From assembly GCA_950295325.1 (NCBI GenBank), contig OX485809.1:4466001-4530000 (forward strand): DNA of 64,000 nucleotides. Reading direction: 5' to 3'. The position numbers were made by a program, and so were the translations under genes. A model generated the notes under the pieces. That model ran no database searches and had not been told where the DNA came from. It worked only from the letters and a program-made list of their open reading frames with translations. Numbering within the stretch: the first letter of the stretch is position 1; every line of letters begins with the position of its first letter. Below, piece by piece: positions 57,601 through 64,000 of this stretch. This DNA is from Polytrichum commune (lineage: Eukaryota > Streptophyta > Polytrichopsida > Polytrichales > Polytrichaceae).

Positions 57601-59832
57601 GCTGATATCTCTCTGAAACATATCGGTGTTAGGTCAGAAGTGGAATGTGGTGAAGAAGAACTTGACAGAAGAAACTGCTTATTGGCTTAAGATCATCAGC
57701 TTGGTATCTTCTGATCGTTCTGAGATCAGAACTGCAATTGAGTAAGCTAAACTCGGAAGAAGAAAAAGAATCTACTTATTAAAGTTACCCTTTAAGTGAA
57801 TAGGACTTTCTCATTCGTAGTTGGTTGTTTTGCATACAATATCAGTAATTTCTTTCCACTTGCGTTGCATGCGTGAAGGTAGTGTTTAAATTTGAATGAT
57901 GAGCAATCTACTTGAGTGCATTGATGACCAAACTCGTTTGAGCACCTTTTGGCGTGCTAAATTGAGTTTGACTCTCAATAAAACCAATGTAGCATGTTCT
58001 TTGCTCAAACCTCCACACAACATCCAAGCATGCACCAAAATCTTACCAAACATGGAAGGTGTTGTATGCAAAACAACCAAAGTCCAAGAAAATGTCCCTT
58101 CGAATGAAAGAATAATTCTATTGGCTTCTATGCTGGAAAGAAATGGATGTGATTCAAAGAGAGATGCCAACCTGAGCCCAGCTGCCCCCTGATTGCTGCT
58201 CGTGTCCTCCCTGCTCTTGGCGATGACGCTGCCACTGGGGTTGAGAACCTTGCTGCTGCTCCTCCTCATCCCTCGCTGGCCGCGGACGACGCCACTCTGA
58301 CAACTGCTCCTCGTTATTGTTGTCCCTTCCACCGCCCGGGCGTCGCCACTCCGGCTGATTGTCACCCGACTCTGATTCTTGTGGAGTGGGCCCCCAGGAG
58401 GACGACGAAGATTCATGACGCCGAGGCCTGGAGGCATTCTCTGCATTTCGAGCAACACACAAAATTTCTCATCGGTCCACTTCAAATACTGGCCATGGCA
58501 AATCAAATCAAGAAACCACCATTCACTTTCGTCAGCCTGTAACAACATTAACCTATTCCAATCAGCTCGTAATCAACTTCAAGAAATTCACATGAAGTCC
58601 AGTTTCACACTTTCTACCAGGATCAGCAGAATGAGAGTTCCACCATTCCACCATTCATGCATCATATTACAAAGTAACTAAAAGACAGCTTCTACATGTG
58701 CCCAAAATTCACATGAAAAAAACAGCCATTGTAATCCGAGTTGAACCCAAGGATTGACTTGGCACGCTGTCATAACAAACAAAGTCGCAATTGCAATTTT
58801 GCACACAAAAGGTGAGGTAGCTGCCATGGCCATATTTTTAGGAATTCTGAGTTCTCAACACGCGAATAGCTTATTAAGGATTCTTCAAATTCGCAGCGGA
58901 AACTCATGTTCTTCGAAACATTAATGACAGCTGCTTCCAGGAACAACCTAACTAGAACTTTCCCCTAGTTTCAAGGCCCAGCCACACATAGCTTGAGCTC
59001 CACCTCAAGCTTGCAAGGTTTAAAAAACCCTTGGACCCTTACATGTGCTAAATAGTGAGGTTGCCACACACTTGCCAAACTTGACTTGGCACTTCCAAAG
59101 CATCCTATGCTGCTCACTCAAATTACATTCAAACCACAAAAGGATCAACTCAAGGTAGAGCTACTGCTCCCAACATCCCGTTGAAAGCCTTGGCACATTG
59201 TAAAGAATCCAGATTAGCAAACATGGATGGATCTCCCGAACAAAGCAAAGCCCCTCCCATTCCACAATTTTCTTACTCGACAAACTTGACTTGACTTTCC
59301 ATAGCATCATATGCTGCTCGTTAAGATTGCATTCTAACCGCACAAAAAGAATTCAAGACAAGGCTACTTCTGCCAACATCCCTTTGAGAGCCTTGGCACA
59401 TGGTAAGAATCCCAGCTTAGCAAACATGGATGGATGGAGCTTCAGTTCCCTCAAATTCCAGAAACCATTTCTTACTCTACAAACTTGACTTGGAATCTCC
59501 TAAGCATCGTATGATGCTCACTCAAATTCCACAATATAACCACACAAAGACCAAGTCAAGACAAGGTTACATCTCTCAACGTCCTCTTGAATCCCTTGGA
59601 ATAGTGCAATCCTCCCAAGTTACCAAACATGCATGGATCTTCTTCCGGACAAAACCAAACAAAATAAAAATGCCCTCACATTCCAGAAACCAAACGCATA
59701 CCTTAACCCCGTAACCTAGTTCAGAACCATTTCTCCCTACTTACCTTCAGTGTTGTTGTCATCCTTCAGATGCAATGCATCGAGGGCGATGTCCACAACG
59801 GCATCCTTGAGGGAATGGAAAAACCCTTCCAT
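54667..59832 (-). CDS. EndoU (XendoU-type) uridylate-specific endoribonuclease, plant form (5 exons)
   Basis: Exons (minus): 59832-59745, 58440-58172, 57090-56377, 55581-55510, 54903-54667; 459 residues, phases 1, 0, 0, 0, all GT-AG. EndoU enzymes cut single-stranded RNA at uridines and leave 2',3'-cyclic phosphates. The catalytic set of the family is complete: E336, H337 and E342 in FEHVFVGE, H353 in GFHNWIQ, K400 in VRKDQSS. Spacing matches the Xenopus enzyme (H to H 16 residues; H to K 47). The C-terminal SPEFEVALYTLCF motif is present. The first exon MEGFFHSLKDAVVDIALDAL and the SWAQVVGDQEDD segment fit the N-terminus of plant members, which supports this start. Residues about 30-190 are low-complexity and rich in R, E, Q, S and W with repeated 'EWRRPR/GG' units, probably disordered and perhaps RNA-binding. 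No signal peptide is seen, so nuclear or cytosolic action is likely. Introns carry repeats, MITE-B, a hairpin and repeat C. Confidence 0.93.
55195..55500 (-). repeat. repeat C copy in EndoU intron 4, sense to the gene
   Basis: Contains 'gcactttacactagagcttg', 'gatgaacaaacctagattga', 'tcctacatggcatgcaat', 'cttcaagatctcacaaccct' and 'gaagagcctacatgaagagg', the same order as in 40695-40995. Confidence 0.75.
55912..55971. repeat. near-perfect short hairpin in EndoU intron 3
   Basis: Arms 'ccaattgtccacttcct' and 'aggaagtggataattgg' pair with one mismatch around a 5-base loop (actgc). Pairing extends through 'ggttttgatct' and 'aaatcaaacc', giving a stem of about 28 bp. Confidence 0.8.
57460..57790. 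repeat. diverged tandem repeat in EndoU intron 2
   Basis: Blocks 'ctctgaagcatcaactaggt', 'atcttatgatagat', 'aggtcataagtgcaatgtgg' and 'gaagaagaaaaagaatctac' recur two to three times with a period of about 110-130 bases. Confidence 0.6.
57805..58115. mobile_element. MITE-B copy 3 (foldback) in EndoU intron 2
   Basis: The left arm 'gtagttggttgttttgcata', 'ttccacttgcgttgcatg' and 'gaaggtagtgtttaaat' is mirrored by 'gctcaaacctccacacaaca', 'tccaagcatgcacc' and 'tgtatgcaaaacaaccaa'. It ends about 55 bp before exon 2. Confidence 0.8.
59070..59705. repeat. three tandem units of about 205 bp in EndoU intron 1
   Basis: Each unit has 'caaacttgacttgg', 'gcatcctatgctgctcactc', 'aattccacaat'-type sequence, 'gccttggcacattgtaaaga', 'agcaaacatggatggatc' and 'ctcccattccaca'. 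They start near 59078, 59283 and 59483, ending just before exon 1. Confidence 0.8.
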
Positions 59833-59989
59833 TGCAGAAATTTAACCCTCCTGCGGGAAGATCAGAACCAAAAAAACCAAGAAATTGAATCTAAAGCTTC
59901 GCCAGGTGACCCTCCCTCCCATCTGCTTGTGAATTCCCTTTTGGAACTCACCGGACAATCCCTCCTCGATCTCATCCTTCCCGAAAGAG

Positions 59990-61405
59990 ATGCTACGATG
60001 CATCACTGGAATGTACCAGTAGCGTACATTTGAGGAGAATGGAGACGCAGGCAAGTCTGAGGAGATGCAACGACAAGTGCCGCACTTTACATAGCTGCTC
60101 TTGACAGCCTTTTTCCCAGACGAACAAAAGATTCCCGGAAAATAAATCTTCACCTTCCATAGATTCTCCTCGCTGAGAATCTTAAACCTCTAGTACATAC
60201 TGGTGGCCGTTCAATCCGAGTTTGGTGGAAGATATTATAAAAGGTCCGATTGTTTTATTCATTCAGCTGGTGGCACCAACATTCATCCACCATAAATGGA
60301 TTAATACTCGCCACACAAATAGAAAGAGATGAACGAAATGAAATCGATCATTATAACGTCCACGAAGCCAAAAGGATCATTGCACTAGAAGTACATTAAG
60401 ATGGTGTCGAAAAGGCTAACTCCCTCTAGTAAAGGAGTGTATTGTTGTCACTTAGATAGAGGCTAATATCAACTTGAATGATCTAATTGGAAGAACATCT
60501 TGAGACATTTCAAAATAGCACAACATTTCAAAATAGAAAGAAAAACAAAAACAAAAACAAAAACAAAAAACAAAAAAAAACATGTTTGTACTAGTGGAGT
60601 TGTAGAAGGGATAGTCTGACACAAAATCTGCTAGTATAATTTTCCGACTACATTTTCATAGCAGAAGTGGCATAATAATATTTTATCTCTACTAGGATAG
60701 TCGACCACCAACCAGTGTTAATGGCAAGTCTATGATTCGAGGTGGGGTAAGCCACAATAATTTTACGTTCCGTGATGTCAATAGTTGCTCCATGTACGAT
60801 TCACATTCATAGTTGAGAGGGTCCTTGGATGGATGACTTCCACCTCTCGTCTTTGAAATGTCTCTCTGCACTGGATGAGATTCAGAATTATAGCAACTTA
60901 GCTCTTGACAGTATCTTACAACGACAAAGATTCTAGAAAATACATCTTCACGGCGGGTAGATAGATTAGGCTCAGCTCATAATCAGGTGTTTCTGAACAT
61001 ATTGGCCCCGGGGGGGGTGGGGGAGGGCATTCTATTCCACTTTGGTGGAAGATACTATAAATAATTCGACGGAGGTCAGTGGATGGATGACTTCCACGTC
61101 ATCGTCGTTGAATATTTCCCTGGACTGGATGAGAAATGACAACTTCTTAGAGGAACAGCGGTACCGGAAATATCGTACATATATCTTCCATATACATAGA
61201 TTTCAAGCTCGCTGAGAATCACACACTCCTATAGATTCTAGAGGCCGCCTGTAATCTAGGAATGTAAAAGATAATAGAAAAGTTTCAATTGCGTTATTCA
61301 TCCACTTGCTGGCACTGGCAGTCATTCATTCGTAAGATGAATGGTTGACACAAAGGACGCAGCATAGGTCAGTGGATGGATGACTTCCACCTCGTCATCT
61401 TATAC
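59990..61405. repeat. duplicated 5' flank of the EndoU gene, about three diverged copies
   Basis: Blocks 'gataatctcac'/'gctgagaatc', 'ccttccatagattctc', 'gtttggtggaagatattata', 'ggtccgattgttttattcat' and 'gctggtggcaccaacattca' from 60140-60290 recur in part at 60950-61080 and 61180-61350. 'gtcagtggatggatgacttc' with 'cacctcgtc' recurs near 60830, 61080 and 61370. The frame 59842-60153 overlaps exon 1 and the leader and is not a gene. A (CAAAAA)n run lies at 60543-60580. Confidence 0.65.
61007..61027 (+). other. G-rich tract, possible G-quadruplex
   Basis: 'ccccggggggggtgggggag' followed by GG gives several G-runs of three or more within about 17 bases. It lies inside the duplicated EndoU 5' flank. 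Confidence 0.4.
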
Positions 61406-61414
61406 GGATGAGAC

Positions 61415-61825
61415 ATCCATAGTCGACCATTTCCATTTAACCGTTCACTAGGGTCATGTAATGCTGACATGGATGAGATCTATATTTTTTTAAGGCGAAC
61501 GACGTTCAGGTTTATGTGGTGGCGATTTGAGATTGATTACTCTCATAATGGTTTTGACAATTATCATAGCCAAGTATTAGCATTTAGATGAGTAGTTATA
61601 GGTTAACATGTGGATCAATTACTGTTACCTTAATTTCAGCACTTCAAAATTTATAACAAATTTCATATCTATGAAGAAGAAAAAAAAGTTCTCGCATTCC
61701 TCGTAGAAGTTATTTCTCTTTGCACAAAAGATTGTTCCCCGTTGTTACTCCTCCTAAACAGATGCCAAAACTTGCTTATTTTATTGAGTATAGATACCTC
61801 AACCTCAATCTTTCTCCAAATTGGA
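61415..61825. repeat. dispersed repeat E, copy 2
   Basis: Matches 27535-28110 block by block ('ttcactagggtcatgtaatg', 'ctgacatggatgagatctat', 'ttctctttgcacaaaagatt', 'atagatacctcaacctcaat') and runs directly into repeat D. E and D together are therefore probably one decayed element of about 0.8 kb. Confidence 0.6.
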
Positions 61826-61869
61826 TGAGATTCATTGACAATGGGAATCAAATGATGCAGACGGGCCTT

Positions 61870-62215
61870 AAGTGGCTCTTTTTCTTAATTGGACCCCTAG
61901 ATTTGATTGAAACATGGGTTGGTGACCATCACAAAACAAACATCATATAGACATATCCTTAGAAGAATTTGGACTATGTCTTCAAATATTAATAACTATT
62001 CTACGCTCAATAGTGAACACAAATAGGGGGGGCGGGGGGCTATGTATCCAATTTATAAATCAACACACATGCACTTTTGATAACCATAACTAAATCAACA
62101 GAGGTTCAATTTGCAATCCGTTTTTTGCAAATGTTTCGTCACAAATTTGCTAGTGCAACATGACCATGTTGTGTAAATCTAATCGATAGAAGTTGGTGAA
62201 CATGAGAAAAGGTAT
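61870..62215. repeat. dispersed repeat D, copy 2
   Basis: Same order as 11950-12320. A G-rich run (62025-62039) interrupts it where copy 1 has unrelated sequence. Confidence 0.6.
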
Positions 62216-62237
62216 CAAATAATTCCGCATACCTTAA

Positions 62238-62516
62238 GTAGCCATACACAATTTCCTCATGATTTTTGGAGCTTGTATGAATATCTTACCCACAACAAAA
62301 GTGAAGATTTTTGTTCACATTAAATGGTCATGTAGGTCCCCCCCCCCCCAACTCCCCCAATTATTATGGTTCTTGAACCCATAATGACTACCATATTTTG
62401 AGCATGCAGTCCAACCTTTTTGACACGTGTTTCTTTCTAGTATCCGTTTTTGGAACCACACCGAACCACATACCACTCAAATATAGGTACTATAATAAGA
62501 AAAGTAACCAAATAAG
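62238..62516 (-). repeat. MITE-A copy, minus orientation, partial
   Basis: Holds 'ttcctcatgatttttggagc', 'attaaatggtcatgtaggtc', a poly-C run (62340-62349), 'gagcatgcagtccaac' and the end 'aaaagtaaccaaataag'. The first 60 bases of the family are missing. Confidence 0.7.
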
Positions 62517-63214
62517 AAAATCATTCTCTATGTTATGCGTTCCCCTTTGTGTTGTATACTCCCAAAAGATAGGCTCTCCAAAAGTGAATTAACTGTTGAT
62601 TGTAGAACATGTCGTTTTATCTTTGCACATAAAACTAGTTATTAGCGACCCATGAAAACATAGTAATTTTGTTGCAACCACATGTCACTAGTACAAAGCA
62701 TGGTTCTTTCGAACACTTGGCTTTGACACGGATTGTTTCATGTTGAGATTCATGCTCATTTTGAACCACCTTCAAGTCATTTTATCATTTGGGCCACCAC
62801 AAAATTTCTACTATTAATCTTGTAAATTATAATCATATCCTTGTAAGTCATGGTGTCGTCCTGCTATTTTGTTGGCCATGCGTAAGGTCCGTGAAGTTTT
62901 TGTTACATTTTGGGCTACTCATTAGTCATAGTTTTCATTCAAGCTCATCCATAATATTTAGATTCCATGCATACTTTTGAATGTACAATACAAAGGAACT
63001 TATGTTCTCACTTTGATTAATTAAGATATCTTTTTATAATCGTCTATGTCCCCTTCTCCAAATTGTTATATTTTTGGCTACTTGTTCAAGCTTACACACC
63101 ATATTCCATGTTTATTATTGAATGTCATGAAAGAATATTCTATATGTGTTCCATTTTAGAAATCTTGTAGGCCTAGTCTATATCTAGATGTGAGTCCCCT
63201 TCCTAAGTCATTAC
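62517..63214. other. gene-free stretch
   Basis: No gene or repeat family recognised. The short frame 62789-62980 has no similarity I know. Confidence 0.4.
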
Positions 63215-63229
63215 GAGAGCGAGCAAGCG

Positions 63230-63263
<34 letters not shown>
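63215..63263. repeat. (GA)n microsatellite with GAGC variants
   Basis: About 15 GA units preceded by interrupted gagc/gcga units. Confidence 0.9.
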
Positions 63264-63265
<2 letters not shown>

Positions 63266-63360
63266 TACAAGTGTCTTTCATTCATTCAACGAAGAAATCC
63301 TGAAATAGTAAACAAGTTGTATTTTACTATGTTTAGATATATAGACTCCGCATTTAGGTT

Positions 63361-63456
63361 TAAAGACCCCAAATTAGTCTAGTCCAAGTCATTTGAGATG
63401 AATCCGCAAAAAACTCTATAGAGGTCAACTATTTATGTTGGATGGATGAGAGGTAG
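63361..63456 (+). repeat. family F fragment
   Basis: 'aaagaccccaaattagtcta', 'catttgagatgaatcc' and 'gttggatggatgagaggtag' match the left half of the foldback at 11109-11444. Confidence 0.55.
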
Positions 63457-63549
63457 TTTATGTCGTAAGTTCTTAACAATATAAGGTAAAAACGGCCTTT
63501 TCACATATAGAGTGGTTTGAAGCCCTCTCTATGCACATGTAGATTGCAA

Positions 63550-63712
63550 TGAGTTGGTGGCTAAGGTGTTCGAGTGGGGGCATGAGGTTCAAGGTTTGAA
63601 TCCCTTAGCTGCTACCACCTTGGCCTAATCTTGTAGATACTTACCTTGTCAACTTGACTTTGGTAGGGAGTGCCTACCAAACATAAATTAGTCTAATTAA
63701 TAAGAATAAAGG
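63550..63712 (+). mobile_element. tRNA-derived SINE-like unit
   Basis: An A-box-like 'tggctaaggtgttcgagtgg' and a B-box-like 'aaggtttgaatccc' (one change from GGTTCGANNCC) are spaced about 35 bases apart, as in a tRNA-derived SINE head. About 90 bases of unrelated body follow and an A-rich end (aataagaataaaggga). It does not fold as a tRNA. Only one copy is in this window, so repetitiveness is not shown here. Confidence 0.55.
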
Positions 63713-64000
63713 GAATATATAACAAAACATCATGAACCTTACGTGTGGCCAACAAAATAACAAGATGGTAGCATGGCCCACAAGAATGTGATTATAATCT
63801 AATAAGAAAACGGTAGAACCGTGAGGCTTTGTCCTTTACTATGAAAGACTACAAATGTAGATGTCCACTTTGCTCATGCCAATCCATGGCTCTTCACTAT
63901 ACAAAACCTTTCTTGGATTTTGTGCACCTTCTTCTCAAATGCGGGTCAAGGATTGAAGCTACTCATTTATCACCCGAAATTTTTAAAATAAATAATCAAG
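63713..64000. other. right edge, no feature
   Basis: No gene or repeat recognised in the last 290 bases. Confidence 0.4.

Noticed and set aside
59842-60153. 103-codon minus-strand frame in front of EndoU
   Set aside because: It overlaps the EndoU leader and is in another frame from exon 1. The EndoU start at 59832 is supported by the conserved plant N-terminus.
63550-63625. A third tRNA gene
   Set aside because: The boxes are tRNA-like but acceptor and anticodon stems cannot be formed and the B box is mutated. A SINE-like head explains it better.

Overview
The window reads as nuclear DNA of a land plant. Genes have many short GT-AG introns. One product carries a chloroplast transit peptide followed by a twin-arginine lumen signal. 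The gene set (NPF/PTR transporter, mitochondrial IBA57-type protein, plant-type EndoU with its conserved N-terminus, DUF1997 protein) is typical of plants, and two nuclear-type tRNA genes are present. Gene spacing (about one per 10-12 kb), modest GC and many short non-autonomous transposons would suit a bryophyte or another non-flowering lineage, but the sequence alone does not fix the species.

Layout. 1-15.9 kb has no convincing host gene. It holds a degenerate short-period repeat, a Ty1/copia gag relic and a mixture of short DNA-transposon relics (MITE-A, a Tourist-like element, CACTA-like elements, foldbacks). 15.9-23.8 kb is genic: a 3-exon gene for a small Tat-targeted thylakoid-lumen protein (+), a 2-exon DUF1997 gene (-), and an uncertain first exon of a divergent locus. 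24-29 kb is repeat-rich, including a head-to-head MITE-A pair. 29.8-33.8 kb is the 5-exon IBA57/YgfZ-family gene (+). tRNA-Arg(ACG) lies at 35.3 kb between two MITE-A copies in opposite orientation. 36.6-43.3 kb is a 6-exon NPF/PTR-family transporter gene (-). 45-54 kb is a transposon block: a MULE-like element with a perfect 9-bp target duplication, parts of a long-arm foldback family, tRNA-Glu(CTC), and a 3.8-kb PIF/Harbinger element with a decayed transposase. 54.7-59.8 kb is the 5-exon EndoU endoribonuclease gene (-). 60-64 kb holds duplicated EndoU 5' flank and more repeats, ending with a tRNA-derived SINE-like unit.

The genes look like unrelated housekeeping or metabolic functions (iron-sulfur protein maturation, peptide or nitrate-type transport, RNA cleavage, thylakoid lumen, DUF1997), not an operon or cluster. 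No new gene system was found. The most striking features are structural. Nearly every host gene carries degenerate tandem duplications of about 100-370 bp in an intron or flank, in one case including a duplicated piece of coding exon. The introns also carry the same three repeat families (MITE-A, MITE-B, repeat C), and one MITE-A copy appears to supply the branch point of an NPF intron. Exon models were built by hand from reading-frame continuity, splice signals and protein-family conservation; all junctions quoted keep frame.
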